A DNA stretch of 64,000 nt from Gp1-AA145 sp963757135 (GCA_963757135.1 CAVWQE010000006.1:620001-684000); one strand, 5' to 3'; positions 40,878 to 52,100 are shown, numbered from the stretch's first letter. Numbers and translations are program-made. Notes: a model not told the origin generated them from the letters alone.

Positions 40878-42005
40878 TCATTTCGACTGAAACAAAAGCG
40901 GAGCAAGCGTAGAGAGGTTTCGGCGCCACACCATCCACGTGTGCATGCCAGGTGTTTCGATGTTCGTAAACTGCACGCCTTTATCTTTCAGCCAGGACTT
41001 GAACTGGCGATTGATCTTAATCAGCCCGTCTTCGGTGCCGCACGCAATCCACAGCAGCTTCAGTTTCTTGTTTGCGCGGGCGTCCACAGCAGGGAATTCA
41101 GTAGCGAAATCGCGATTGTCGATTCCGCCTGAACTGAAGGCTCCGATCCAGGCAAACTGATCGAGATGGTTCAATCCAGTCAACAATGATTCCGCGCCAC
41201 CCATCGAAAGCCCGGCAATTGCCCGCGACTCGCGGTCTTTCTTAATGTGGTACTCGCCCTCCACTTGCGGCATAACCTCGCCGAGCAAGATGTCGGTGTA
41301 GCGCGACAGATTTCGCCAGGCCAAGTCTTTGTCCGACCACGCGTCCCAGCCCCGGCGAATTACTTCCATATCGCCATAGCCAAGCGTCATTACGACAATC
41401 ATCGGCTTGGCTTTGCCTTGCGCGATCAGGTTGTCGAGAATCACATTGGCACGGCCTACGGCAGTCCAGCCGCTGGCGTCATCGCTGAACCCATGCAGCA
41501 GATAAAGCACCGGATATTCATTTTTGCTGTGCCAGTCATATTTTGGAGGCGTGTACACGTAAAAATCGCGATCGTCGCCGGCAGTTTTCGAATGGTAAAA
41601 GTGATGATGAATTTCACCATGCGGCACATCCGCAACTTCCCAGGGCAGCGACGGACCGGGAATGTGAACTTCGTTCGAGAGCGTCAACAGATTGGGCTTA
41701 AGCATGGTGTTTGACGGATCAATCAGGTTCACACCATCTGCATTGAAGTTGTACCCGTAGAAATCAGGCTGCAGCGGGCCCACAGTCACATTCCAGATGC
41801 CGTTCTCATCCTTCAGCATGGGGGTAGGTACGCTCTGCCCTTCAATATCGACGGCCACTTTCGCGGCGTTCGGATCGGAGAAGCGAAAAGTTACGTGACC
41901 ATCGGCCTGCACGTCAGGTGAGACGATTCGCGGCTTCGATTGCGCGGACGACATGGCTGAACAAGAGAACAGCGTTAACAGAGACAACAGCGTCAAAGCT
42001 TTCAT
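40878..42005 (-). CDS. Secreted esterase of the enterochelin/feruloyl esterase type
   Basis: A 375-residue protein with a signal peptide ending near AMSSA. Residues 25-110 form a CBM48-like/early-set beta domain (ADGHVTFRFSDPNAAKVAVDIEG, YGYNFNADGV). The alpha/beta hydrolase domain follows: YPVLYLLHGFSDDASGW, the nucleophile in AIAGLSMGGAESL, an Asp in ACGTEDGLI and a His in TPGMHTWMVWRR. Members cleave ester bonds in siderophores, plant phenolic esters or acyl-sugars. It sits between ubiA and mqnE, 18 bases after ubiA. Confidence 0.87.
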   Translation of the reverse strand: MKALTLLSLLTLFSCSAMSSAQSKPRIVSPDVQADGHVTFRFSDPNAAKVAVDIEGQSVPTPMLKDENGIWNVTVGPLQPDFYGYNFNADGVNLIDPSNTMLKPNLLTLSNEVHIPGPSLPWEVADVPHGEIHHHFYHSKTAGDDRDFYVYTPPKYDWHSKNEYPVLYLLHGFSDDASGWTAVGRANVILDNLIAQGKAKPMIVVMTLGYGDMEVIRRGWDAWSDKDLAWRNLSRYTDILLGEVMPQVEGEYHIKKDRESRAIAGLSMGGAESLLTGLNHLDQFAWIGAFSSGGIDNRDFATEFPAVDARANKKLKLLWIACGTEDGLIKINRQFKSWLKDKGVQFTNIETPGMHTWMVWRRNLSTLAPLLFQSK

Positions 42006-42023
42006 AGTCCTCCGGAACGGTGC

Positions 42024-42899
42024 TCAGATGGAGTGCAAAGGATGCAGGAGCAGGTCCATGGCGACGAAGATAAAAAAAACAACCGCTATGACGCCGTTCA
42101 TGGTGAAAAATGCCGCATTCAATTTGCTCAAGTCGTTTTCAGAAACCAGCGAGTGTTCGTAAGCAAGCAGCAACAATACTGCCAGCACACCCAGCGCCGC
42201 AAGCTTTCCTAATGAGAACGTCCATACCAGCGACGCAAGGAACAATAACATCAGGAGATGGAAAAGGCGCGCGATCAATAACGACTTTGCGATGCCGCAA
42301 TAACGCGGGATGGAGTGCAGTCCCGACTGCCGGTCGAATTCCAAATCCTGGCAGGCATAAAGCACATCGAAGCCGCCTACCCAGAAGGTGACCGCCGCTG
42401 TGAGCAGGAGAATACGCGGATCGAGCGAACCACGCACCGCAATCCATGCCGCCGCGGGAGCGATGCCCAGCGCAAAACCTAACACGACGTGCGACCACCG
42501 CGTCCAGCGCTTGGTGTAGGAATAAAGTAGCAGGACGGCGAGGGCGACCGGTGAGAGCACAAACGCCAATCGGTTCAGTTCCCAGGCCGCAAGCACAAAC
42601 ACCGCGGCTGAGAAAAGCACAAAAAGCCGAACAAAGTTCTGGGTCAGAACTCCAGTGGGAAGCGCGCGTGTCCGGGTGCGTGGGTTCGCGGCATCAATAG
42701 CGACGTCCACCAGTCGATTGAATGACATGGCTGCTGATCTTGCGGAAACCATGGCTACGACGATCCACGCTAGTTGGTGCGAAGAAGGCAATCCGCCTGC
42801 GGCCAGCATCGCACCGCAGAGAGCAAATGGCAGAGCAAAAATTGAGTGCTCCCATTTGATCATCTCCAGTGTGATCCGCAGGCTTTTCAGCAATGGCAC
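42024..42899 (-). CDS. UbiA-family prenyltransferase (menaquinone, MqnP-like)
   Basis: A 291-residue membrane protein with about eight helices. The Asp-rich Mg-prenyl-diphosphate sites are NRLVDVAIDAANPRTRTRALPTG and DVLYACQDLEFDR. The pattern is of the 4-hydroxybenzoate polyprenyltransferase group, which in futalosine organisms works as MqnP and attaches the isoprenoid to the naphthoate. Nearby mqnE supports this. A ubiquinone role is unlikely but not excluded. Confidence 0.88.
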   Translation of the reverse strand: MPLLKSLRITLEMIKWEHSIFALPFALCGAMLAAGGLPSSHQLAWIVVAMVSARSAAMSFNRLVDVAIDAANPRTRTRALPTGVLTQNFVRLFVLFSAAVFVLAAWELNRLAFVLSPVALAVLLLYSYTKRWTRWSHVVLGFALGIAPAAAWIAVRGSLDPRILLLTAAVTFWVGGFDVLYACQDLEFDRQSGLHSIPRYCGIAKSLLIARLFHLLMLLFLASLVWTFSLGKLAALGVLAVLLLLAYEHSLVSENDLSKLNAAFFTMNGVIAVVFFIFVAMDLLLHPLHSI

Positions 42900-42961
42900 G
42901 CATTCATTGTAAAAGAAAATGCCGGGCCGCCTGGCCCGGCAAAGCTCAACCTGCGTTTGAA

Positions 42962-43705
42962 TTATTTGCCGGCGACCATCAGTTTGTCGTCAACGCTGAA
43001 AACATTTGGCACTGACCTGGCCTGGGTTTCAGCAATCGTCTTATCCGCCTGGCTATCCACGATGCCATACAAAGTCACATGCCCGTTGTCTACCACGATA
43101 CGGATCGGACGTTGCGGATCAGTTCCATATCGGGCAAGAACCGGGTTTCCGTAAATCGCCCGTGCAACGCGCAGCCGAATGTCGTCATCCATCGGTGAGG
43201 TCGGGAGCACGTTAATGTTGTCCACGACGTCCTTGACCCCGGGTGTAGTTTCCACGATTGAGAGGGCCGAATCGCGCGAAGGATAATCGCGCACATCACC
43301 CTGTACCGTGACAACGCCGTTTTCCACCTTGAGGCCGAACGCATTGAACGTGCTCCCCAAGCCAACACGGTCGTAGCGCAGCTTATCGGCGATCTGCTTT
43401 TCAAGTTGCTGATCTGGAACATTACCTTCAACCTGTATGTGGTTACGCACACCTTTGACATGGTCTAACTTGTCAATTTTTTTCCCAGCATCGAGCTTGT
43501 CAATCAGGAGCTTCACATTTCCGTCCAATGTGACGATGGCGTCTTCGGTCGCGGGGGTAATGCCTTTCCACCTATGCTTGGACTGCAGAACCTTCGTGGC
43601 GTCCTGCTGGATCTGCTGGTCGTAACGTCCTTGGCCGGCCTGGGGCGCGGCCCAAACCGAAACATTCAACACTGAAGCAACCGCAAATATCAAAAACGTT
43701 CTCAT
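42962..43705 (-). CDS. Exported protein with BON domains
   Basis: ATG 43705 has GGAAGG upstream and gives 247 residues with a signal peptide (MRTFLIFAVASVLNVSVWA). Three BON-like repeats follow: TPATEDAIVTLDGNVKLLIDKLDAGKKIDKL, NAFGLKVENGVVTVQGDVRDYPSRDSA, and RIVVDNGHVTLYGIVDSQADKTIAE. BON domains bind lipids or membranes and occur in OsmY and DolP-like envelope proteins. A role in outer-membrane upkeep fits the TamB/BamA neighbours but is not shown. Confidence 0.88.
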   Translation of the reverse strand: MRTFLIFAVASVLNVSVWAAPQAGQGRYDQQIQQDATKVLQSKHRWKGITPATEDAIVTLDGNVKLLIDKLDAGKKIDKLDHVKGVRNHIQVEGNVPDQQLEKQIADKLRYDRVGLGSTFNAFGLKVENGVVTVQGDVRDYPSRDSALSIVETTPGVKDVVDNINVLPTSPMDDDIRLRVARAIYGNPVLARYGTDPQRPIRIVVDNGHVTLYGIVDSQADKTIAETQARSVPNVFSVDDKLMVAGK

Positions 43706-43784
43706 TTTGCCTTCCTTTTTACTACTTACGCTTTCTTGGAGACTCAACCATGGTGGTAGGTTGTCTAAGGACGGACGGTCGATC

Positions 43785-44447
43785 TCAGTATCCTTCAGCG
43801 CCGATCAGGAGGACGAAACGGCAGCCCTCGATGGTTTCAACCTGCGGTTTTCCGCCGGCTTTTCGGATCAACTGCAATCCCTGCGAGCCTGGCGACCCCA
43901 CGGGAATCACCATCTTTCCAGAATCGGAAAGTTGATCCAAAAGGCTTTGGGGAACACTGGGCGCGGCGGCTGAAACCAGCATAGCGTCATACGGAGCGTA
44001 TTCCTGCCACCCCTGACTGCCGTCGCCAACTGCAATTTTGACCTGGTTGAAGCCAAGCCGGGCCAGATTTGTTTCAGCGTTGTGCGCGAGCGAGGGAAAG
44101 CGTTCAATCGAATACACGGTTTTTGCAAGCAGGGCAAGAAGGGCGGTTTGATATCCGGACCCGGTGCCCACCTCGAGAACGGACTCGGTACCATTGAGCG
44201 CAAGCGCCTGCAATGAAGCGGCGACGATGAAGGGCTGTGAAATCGTCTGCTCTTCCCCAATGGGAATGGGATGGTCCTCGTAAGCCTGCATACGGTAGGC
44301 TTCAGGAACAAATTCGTGCCTGCGCACTCGCAGCATGGCGTCAAGCACGCGTTCATCATGAATACCGCGACGGCGAAGCTGCGTCTCGACCATGGAGAAT
44401 CGCTCACCGGCATACAAATCACGGGTCGAAATTTCGGGCTGGGGCAT
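43785..44447 (-). CDS. pcm: Protein-L-isoaspartate O-methyltransferase
   Basis: It repairs isoaspartate in aged proteins with SAM. The 220-residue protein has the SAM loop VLEVGTGSGYQTA, the IGEEQTISQPFIVA substrate region, and SIERFPSLAHNA. All motifs are in place. It ends the leftward operon BamA-like, SurA-like, TamB and pcm (43 bases after tamB). The C-terminal tail (KPQVETIEGCRFVLLIGAEGY) is family-like. Confidence 0.93.
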   Translation of the reverse strand: MPQPEISTRDLYAGERFSMVETQLRRRGIHDERVLDAMLRVRRHEFVPEAYRMQAYEDHPIPIGEEQTISQPFIVAASLQALALNGTESVLEVGTGSGYQTALLALLAKTVYSIERFPSLAHNAETNLARLGFNQVKIAVGDGSQGWQEYAPYDAMLVSAAAPSVPQSLLDQLSDSGKMVIPVGSPGSQGLQLIRKAGGKPQVETIEGCRFVLLIGAEGY

Positions 44448-44490
44448 GCCGCGTTTAGGATGCGCGCAGGATACATTCCGCGCAAGTGGA

Positions 44491-47400
44491 CTATCGTTTA
44501 CGACGACGAATTTTCACATCGAAGCTGATTACGCCGTTCTGATCGCGAATCGCGACGATCGAGACGTTGCGTGAAATGTTGTATTCGGCTCGAATGATCT
44601 GCTGTGACGTCTGCGAAACGTTCGTGGTATAGGTGACCGTAAGGTTGTCCTTCACTTGCTGTTCAATGGTCACCGCGGGCCCATTCTGCGTGGGCGAGGT
44701 CTCGGTCTCGAGGCCCTGCGGATCTATTTTGATGCGGCTGTTCCCGAACAGTCGCTGTGCCCGATTATTCAGGGTCGCATTCAAAGCGGCTGCCAGCATG
44801 GCGTTTGAGGCCTGCTGGCTGAATGCAGACTGGCTGTTTTGCTGGAGTTGGGCAGACTCCTCACTCGTGCCCCCAAAAGCGAGCAATCCGATGATGTCGT
44901 TGGTTGGCAACGGCGGTTCTGAGCGGTAATTGAGTTTTGGACGGTCAGCCGGGCCGTTAATCGACAGCGTGATGTCGTAATCTTTCACGCGCGTAGTGGC
45001 TTCGAAATCCACATACGGCACTGTTCCCGCGGGATTGTTCGCCGCCGGGGTTCCGAAGGTCACCCCACCCCGCTCCAGCCGGTACTTTGTTCCGTTGAAG
45101 TAGGCCTCTCCCTCAAAAACATCAGCCCTGCCCAGAAGGGTTGGCTTGGCTGCATTCCCGCGCACGTGCAAGTCAGCGTCCCCGCGCAGCCTGATAACGT
45201 TGGTTTGCATCTGCAATTCAGGCGTGGTGACGACGTGGAGATCAAGCCGGATCTTATTCAGGACAGGGTCGGTTTGCGGAAGACTTGCCTGCTGCACCGT
45301 CTTTTGCAGATAGGCGCCAAAATCAAAACCAGGCGTCACCCCCAGCTTCATCACGGTGACGTCGCCCGAAAGCAGCGAACCCGCAGTGCTCCCGTTCCAA
45401 TGCAGAGTCGCAGTCGCAGTCGAACTTACTCCGGGCGGATACCGAAGTCGCACGGATTCGCCCTTGGCGGTTAGATCGAAATTGATTTGCTTCCCCACAA
45501 GTTCAGCATGGCCGCTGAAGCTCACGTTGCCGCCTCCGGTTTGCGCGGTGAGGCTTTCGATCGTGACCTGATTTTGACTGAACGTCAGAGTGCCGTTCAA
45601 GGCGCTCAATGCGCTAGGCAGGTTGACATCGGCCAACGAGGCATCTTCAATCTGTAACTTGCCTCGTACCAGGGGTGAACTCAGAGTACCCGTTAAGTTC
45701 GCTTCAGCTTTTATCTTTCCTGATCCAGTGAAATCAGGATCGTACGTCCCAATGATCTGGAGACCAATCTCCCCGCTTCCATGTATATCCAGTTTCCGTT
45801 CACCCGTGAGTTGAATCGAACCGGTCGCGGAGAAGTCGGTGTTGTCTCCGACAACCCGAAGACTGTTGATTCTCAAAGTTTCCCCAGAGACGGAGAACTG
45901 CACCGGCCCCTCGTTGTGAAGTTGGACGTGCTGCACCTCGGCGTTCAGCTGCGAAAGATTGCCCGTCACCGCAAGATGGAACGGATCGCGCAACGGTCCT
46001 TCGAGCACAAGGTCGCCGGCGACGGAAGAATGCCCTGTAATGTGGCTATGTAGATAGCTTTCGATGAAGGGATCCACGTCAAGGCGTGTGAAGTGAAGAT
46101 TGATTTTCGCCGGCCACTGCTCACGCAAATGCACGTCGCCGTCGATCGTAAGCTGAGCGGTCTTGAAATCGGAGTGTCCGGTCAGATGAACGTCCTGCCC
46201 GCGAGTTACCGCATCCAACCAATAATCTCCAGCCAGTTCATCATTGAAAGCGAGATCGCGAAGATGCAAGTGAGCGTTCACATCAGGACGTGCTTTTGAT
46301 CCGGAAACATCTGCCGTAAAATCAAGCGCTCCTCCCAATTTCACGCGCGAGCGTTGCGGCGGCGCTAATCCGGCGAGATCAAAATTGCTTCCTGCGATTG
46401 AAATCTGGAAAGTCTTAGCGGAAACGTCGTAGGTTCCGTGACCGCTTATCCGCGACTGACGACGCGTGACTTGCAGGTTGTTGAACCCGGCCTGATTTCC
46501 ATGCATGGTGATGCCGGCCGCCACGGAATCAAACGAGTAGCCCTGCACCGATCCGTTTTCCCAAGTGACTCCTCCCTGTCCCTGCGGACTCGCTTTCGTG
46601 CCTCCAATTTCCAAATGAGCATTGATCTTTCCGGTGAATGCCAGATCGGTCGCCAGTTGCGCTGCGAGTTCGGATGCCTCCACATTCTCGAGATCGAGCC
46701 GTAAGCGCACGCCGCTTTCCGGAGTGACATTCCAATCCGTCAGACCGACGTTCCCATCCATCTTCACCGTTGTGTCGCCGCTGTGAACGGTTCCATCGCG
46801 AACGTTCAAGTTCCTCGGCGAAACCTGAATATCAGCGGCCAGGGAATCCACATGCAAAAGTTCTGCTGAGGCGCTTTGCGGAAACGACATGTCTAAGTTT
46901 TGCAGTTGCAGCTTGCCAGCGATGGTCAAGTTTGAAAGGGCCCCGTTTGCTGTGCCATTGAAAACCGCGCGACCGCGGACTTCGCCGGGTATGCCGGATG
47001 GGAACAACTCTGCCATTAGTGGCCGCCACTCGCGTAAATCCGAGCTATTGAAGGAAAGCTTAAGGCTGGTCGCGGAGTCTGCCAGCGCGCCCGAAGCTGA
47101 TATCTGTGTGGCGGGTGTATTGGCAGTCAACTCCGCGATGTCCACGCTCGACGAGCGCACATGATAGGTGAGGCGAGCGGCGGCAGTGAGTGGAGTCTGC
47201 CCGCGGGTCAAGTGGCTGGGGGCACTCACCCGAATACTGCCGGCGACTTCCGCATTGCTGATCGACTCATGCCAATGGATCTCGGAGGTTCCCGAAACGT
47301 CGCCGGCAAATCTCAGATTTCGCACAGAGTGAAATCGCGGTCCGAGACTGGCAAGCAACTCAGCCAGCGAAACATCTTTGGCCTGGATCTTGACCGCTCC

Positions 47401-48501
47401 ACGCTGCTCCAGTTTCGCCTTACCCGCACGTTTTTCGGGGGCCCGCCAGTTCAGCACCTCGGCGTCGGATGTAAAGCTCCCGCGAAGAAACCGGCCTTCT
47501 ACCCGGGAGAGTTGGATCTTCTCTGGATCGACCACATAGTTTCCGCTCACCGACGCATTCTTCGCGTTCAAGCGTTGGTCCTGCCAGGCCGCGTCGCGCA
47601 AATCGAAAGACCCGTCGGCGGCAAAAGTCTTGCTGGACCACGAACCCGTCCCCTGAATTTCGAGCGTCCCCGACTTCAGTTGGGGCTCGCGTGTCACCAA
47701 TCCAGCTTGTTGGAGATTGAGCAGCAGATCATAGCTGCCTTTGAACACTGGGTTCCTGAAATCGCTGATGGCGCCCCGCGCCTGGAACTTGGAGCCTTCC
47801 GAAGTTGCCGTGATCGACTGGATCTGTACGCCACTGCTATCAATCGAAAAGACAGACTGGCCTGCCCACGCTACCGGGCGATAACCATCGAACTGCGTTT
47901 CTGCCTTACCGATGGCAGCATCACCCGAATAGCGGCGGTGAAGGAAGGAATAATTCAACCGCGCGGATACATCGTTGGAGACAAATTCCAGAGGCAAACG
48001 CTGGTCCTGCAACAGCAACTCCCCCCGGCGGACTTCAAGGCGGTCGATTGAGGTGGAAAACAGTTGTGCGAGGTCTGCCGTTCCCTGCTGCTTTGGTGTG
48101 GGCTGATTGGTACTTCCGTCGGGATAAAAGATCACGTGCACGACCGGATGCTCCAGCGTCAAGGAATGGAATGCTATCCGCGCGCCCAACGCCGACGAGA
48201 TGTTTATCACCGCGCTCATGCTGTCGACATGCGCAAGCGGAAGTTCAGAACCCGCCTCCGTTCCGTGAATAGTCAGGTTTTTGACCTCAACCTGGAACCG
48301 CAACGGGATTGCGTGAAAGCTTCCGAGTTCGACTCGTCCACCCGTCGCGCGTTCTAAGGTCGCGATCAGTCGGCCCCTGACCATCTGTTGAAATGAGTCT
48401 GTGGTGACGTACCAGAGCGCGGCGGAGACCAGCAGCATGAAAAGCAGCAGCGCCATCAGACAATAACGTCCCAATCCCGCGAGTTTGCTGGCGAGACTCA
48501 T
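44491..48501 (-). CDS. tamB: TamB-like translocation and assembly module protein
   Basis: A 1336-residue protein with one N-terminal membrane anchor (CLMALLLFMLLVSAALWY) and a long beta-helical AsmA/TamB-type body that spans the periplasm as a lipid groove. The C-terminal DUF490 domain has the family mark PADRPKLNYRSEPPLPTNDIIGLLAFG and ends in a beta-rich tail (QQIIRAEYNISRNVSIVAIRDQNGVISFDVKIRRRKR). TamB-like proteins carry phospholipids to the outer membrane and help insert some barrels. Its start overlaps the SurA-like stop by four bases (ATGA). Confidence 0.92.
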   Translation of the reverse strand: MSLASKLAGLGRYCLMALLLFMLLVSAALWYVTTDSFQQMVRGRLIATLERATGGRVELGSFHAIPLRFQVEVKNLTIHGTEAGSELPLAHVDSMSAVINISSALGARIAFHSLTLEHPVVHVIFYPDGSTNQPTPKQQGTADLAQLFSTSIDRLEVRRGELLLQDQRLPLEFVSNDVSARLNYSFLHRRYSGDAAIGKAETQFDGYRPVAWAGQSVFSIDSSGVQIQSITATSEGSKFQARGAISDFRNPVFKGSYDLLLNLQQAGLVTREPQLKSGTLEIQGTGSWSSKTFAADGSFDLRDAAWQDQRLNAKNASVSGNYVVDPEKIQLSRVEGRFLRGSFTSDAEVLNWRAPEKRAGKAKLEQRGAVKIQAKDVSLAELLASLGPRFHSVRNLRFAGDVSGTSEIHWHESISNAEVAGSIRVSAPSHLTRGQTPLTAAARLTYHVRSSSVDIAELTANTPATQISASGALADSATSLKLSFNSSDLREWRPLMAELFPSGIPGEVRGRAVFNGTANGALSNLTIAGKLQLQNLDMSFPQSASAELLHVDSLAADIQVSPRNLNVRDGTVHSGDTTVKMDGNVGLTDWNVTPESGVRLRLDLENVEASELAAQLATDLAFTGKINAHLEIGGTKASPQGQGGVTWENGSVQGYSFDSVAAGITMHGNQAGFNNLQVTRRQSRISGHGTYDVSAKTFQISIAGSNFDLAGLAPPQRSRVKLGGALDFTADVSGSKARPDVNAHLHLRDLAFNDELAGDYWLDAVTRGQDVHLTGHSDFKTAQLTIDGDVHLREQWPAKINLHFTRLDVDPFIESYLHSHITGHSSVAGDLVLEGPLRDPFHLAVTGNLSQLNAEVQHVQLHNEGPVQFSVSGETLRINSLRVVGDNTDFSATGSIQLTGERKLDIHGSGEIGLQIIGTYDPDFTGSGKIKAEANLTGTLSSPLVRGKLQIEDASLADVNLPSALSALNGTLTFSQNQVTIESLTAQTGGGNVSFSGHAELVGKQINFDLTAKGESVRLRYPPGVSSTATATLHWNGSTAGSLLSGDVTVMKLGVTPGFDFGAYLQKTVQQASLPQTDPVLNKIRLDLHVVTTPELQMQTNVIRLRGDADLHVRGNAAKPTLLGRADVFEGEAYFNGTKYRLERGGVTFGTPAANNPAGTVPYVDFEATTRVKDYDITLSINGPADRPKLNYRSEPPLPTNDIIGLLAFGGTSEESAQLQQNSQSAFSQQASNAMLAAALNATLNNRAQRLFGNSRIKIDPQGLETETSPTQNGPAVTIEQQVKDNLTVTYTTNVSQTSQQIIRAEYNISRNVSIVAIRDQNGVISFDVKIRRRKR

Positions 48502-49169
48502 GGCTGGTGCGCCGGTATGGAAGAATCCGAGGCGAAGCGTTGTATCTTGGCTTGCGACCGCAACGACTCCAGCCAGGAATCGAGTAACTGGTTCATCTGT
48601 TGCTGGACCAATATTTCCCGGATCTTGGGCTCGGCTTCAGCCAGCGTAATTGCCTGCTTTTCGGCGGCTTGCGGGACTATTTTTTCCTTGTAGTAGGTTT
48701 CCACGGCGGCGGTGTCCACCTGAACCGATGGCCGCAGGCGAAGATCGATCGCGCGCAACTGGTTGAGTTCGGCCTGCACGTGGGCGCGAATCTCGGCTTC
48801 GCTGATTCCGTATTGATCGAGCGACGCACTCCAGGACTGCTCCGCGTGCTGGCGCTGGTATTGTGCCTTCAAAAAATCGAATTGCGCTTCAACCGCCGCG
48901 GTACTCGCAGGTTTGAGATCAGCCGGACGCATCTGCTCGCGAAGCAATTCCTGGTCGATGATTCTGTTCAATGCGCTTTCGCGGTCGCTCGGCGTGACTT
49001 CATCGAATGGACGCGCCGCCATAAAGCTTTCATAACGTAGTTCGCCGTCCCAATCGCTTTGCAGCAATGCATTGCCGTTCACCGTGACCACGATCCGGTC
49101 AAGCAATTCGCCGGCATGAACTCCGGAAACAAGAATCGCTAGAACGATAATGGGGCTGAATTTGCGCAT
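48498..49169 (-). CDS. SurA/PpiD-like periplasmic chaperone without a PPIase domain
   Basis: The 223-residue protein has a signal peptide (SPIIVLAILVSGVHA) and a SurA N-terminal domain: ELLDRIVVTVNGNALLQSDWDGELRYE, ALNRIIDQELLREQM, AQFDFLKAQYQRQ. The parvulin PPIase domain is missing and the C-terminal helix region is short. It would chaperone outer-membrane protein precursors. Start and stop overlap its neighbours (one base with the BamA-like gene, four with tamB), which argues for one co-translated unit. Confidence 0.85.
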   Translation of the reverse strand: MRKFSPIIVLAILVSGVHAGELLDRIVVTVNGNALLQSDWDGELRYESFMAARPFDEVTPSDRESALNRIIDQELLREQMRPADLKPASTAAVEAQFDFLKAQYQRQHAEQSWSASLDQYGISEAEIRAHVQAELNQLRAIDLRLRPSVQVDTAAVETYYKEKIVPQAAEKQAITLAEAEPKIREILVQQQMNQLLDSWLESLRSQAKIQRFASDSSIPAHQP

Positions 49170-52100
49170 TAGAATGTTTGCCCGATACTAAAATAAACGT
49201 TGAACGGGGTGGCCTGTTTGGTTCCGGTGAACAGGTATATCGCCGGAGCAGGGGGTGGTTGCGGAGTAAGAGTGAAATTCGGATATACAGTCGGGTTCAG
49301 GTTGTAGCCGAAGTCAAAACGCACCGGGCCGACCGGCGTCTTGTAACGCACCCCAATCCCGATGGCATGCGAGATGTAATTGTAGTCGCACAAGCTGGCG
49401 CCCTGTCCCGCGACCGGAAGACTGTTCAAAGCCTGATTCCCGCACGGCTTCTTGTTCTGATGCCACCTTAGAAGGCTATCCAGCATGTGCGTGCTGTCGG
49501 TGAAGACGTTCCCCATATCGTGAAAGACGGCGAAGCTCATGTTATCGCCTACGAACGGCAACGTTGGTGGAGGGAAACGCAGTTCGAAGGTATTAAGAAA
49601 AAGCGCCGATCCACCCAGCGGGTCCCCAGTGACAGGATCACGCGGTCCCGCCTGATTAAGGCCGAAGCCACGATGCGAGTTGCCTCCGCCCATCAGAAAG
49701 CGCTCTGGCAGTGGAATCAGCGTTGGATTCACGGGTGCCACACTTGACGGCTGGAGGATTATGGTGTCGCCAAAAGGTATTTCAACCCCAACCCGGGTGG
49801 AACGGGCAAATACAAGTTCCTTGCCCGAACCTCGCTTTTTTCCGAAGGGATGATATGTCGAGTACTGGGTGAGGATGCGGCTGAAATCCGCTTGCGATCC
49901 GAAATATGAAGACGCCACTCCTGCATCCACGGTGAGGTAGCTTCCGCGCACCGTCTCCAGGTCATTGTCACGCTTATTCCGAATATAACCGAACCCGGGC
50001 TCGCCCAAACGGACTGGCAGCGAGAGCAGGGGGATATCTGCTGGGTTCAAATGCACGTTGAGCGCCTTTACCAGACGATAGTTGAAACGGTAATCGATGG
50101 TGCTGAACTTGTTGATGACCTCTCCGGCCTGCACTGTTCCTTCAAGCCGCTGCGATGTAAATGTTGTTACATCCAGGGTGTGATCGAAGAATCCGGTGAA
50201 GGTTAATTTCCAGTTCGGATTGTTGAACCACTGCGGGGCCTCGTAGCTGATGAGTCCTCTCTGCTGCAGACCGCCGACACCAGACTGAAAGGTAATGGTG
50301 TGGTCGCGTCCTCTGAAATTTAAGCGGGTCACGTCGAAAGAAACCAATGGACTCACGGGACCGAAAAGCGCGTTATTTGACGCCTGCCCGGTCTGAAATT
50401 CAAATCCGCCACCATAGTTGAAGGTGTAACGCTTGGACTCACGCACCTGGACCAGCACATTCTTCCGCGGCTCAACCCCCTCGGGATTCTGCACCGCGGC
50501 ATCCACCTGGCTGAAAATGCCGGTGTCATAGAGCTTCTGCTGCGTCTCCAGCAAGCTGGTCTGGCTAAGCGGGTCCCCTGACTTCATTTGCAACTCGCGA
50601 TTGATGACGTATGGCCGCGTGAATTCGCGCCCTGAAACCAGCACCTCGCCCACATATACCCGCTCGCCTTCGTAAATATGGAATGCCACGTCCATGTGAT
50701 TTTCGGCTGCTGGTTTGGCCGTCGCTTCGAAACTAGCGTCCGGGTATCCATTATCGAAGTAGTAGTTCAGCAGGATGTCACGGTCCTGAGCGACGTTGTT
50801 GTCGGAGAATGGCTGCCCGGGCTGCGTGTTTAGCGGTGGAAGGGATTCCGCCTTTTGTGACTCGTTTCCGGTGATCTGAAACGACCCGACCAGCGTCTGC
50901 GGCCCTTGCGTTATGTCAATGACGACCGCGATCTGGTTGTGGGCGCCGTTGTAATTGTCTACGACACGAGAGTCTATTTTTACCCCGGCAAAACCATTGG
51001 CTTTGTATTTGTTTTCAATGTCGCGCACGTCACTGCGCAAAAGTGCCTCACTGTATCGTCCGTGGGACAGCAGCAGCGTGGCTTCCTGGACCTGCATGGC
51101 GCTGCGCAGGTCTTCGTCGCGAAAGTATTTGTTTCCAGTGATCTCGACTTTGACAACCTTGTGCCTCTCTCCGGGATCAATCTGGTAAATCACCCGCGCT
51201 GTGTTCTGCTTTTCGTCTGTCTCTCTTTGTAAGTTCACTGTGGCTTCGAAATATCCCCGTGACTCCATGTAGCTGAGCAAATTGCGCCGTCCCTCGTTGA
51301 GCAGGTCGTCATCCAGCGCGCCCTCTTCATAGACCGGGACATTCCTGCGGATAGTTCCCTTGCTAAGGTGGAAGCCCTGGATTCCGATTTCCACCAGAGG
51401 CCCGGCCTCAATTTGCCAGACGTAATCCACGGTGTTGTGATCAGCGTGATATTCGGAAGAAGCGATCTGCACTTGCGCCAGCCAGTGTTTCTTTTTCTGA
51501 TACGCCTTGCGGATCCGATCAATTGCGTTGGAGGCAGTCTGTGCAGTAATCACATCACCCGGATGGAAGTGTCCAATATCTTCGAGTTGGCCGCGCGAAT
51601 ACATTGCAGGTCCTTTAAAAGTAATTTCACTTATGTGCGCCGGTTCGCCCGCGCGAATGGTGAAATCAACCTCCACCTGTTGAGTATCGGGATTCTGGTT
51701 TTCTGCATGAGCAATCGACGGGCGGTAATAACCATTCTCCCGGAGCAACCGCTGGATGTTTTCGACTGCGGTATCCAGCTTTTCAGGAGTAAAAAGATCT
51801 CCCAACTGCAGCTTCGAAGCGTTGACTATTTGTGATTCTGTCGGACGCGTCGGCGCGCCTTCAACCGCAACCCGTCCGACGAAAAAATTAGGGCTGGTTA
51901 TGAACGAAACCACGGCTCCCCCGCCGGAGCGTTCACATTCCGCCCTCAGGTCGGCAAATTTCTTGGTGGCGAACAATGCACGGAGCGCCTGCTGGAGACT
52001 CTCGCGGTTGAGCTTGTCTCCCTCGTGCATGCGCGTGAGGCCACGCAACATCTGCTGGTCTGAGTTGCCGATGCCGGGAAACTGGATTTTCGAAATCGTG

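Noticed and set aside
47161..48051. 296-codon plus frame
   Set aside because: It is antisense to tamB, with no signal, domain or ribosome site.
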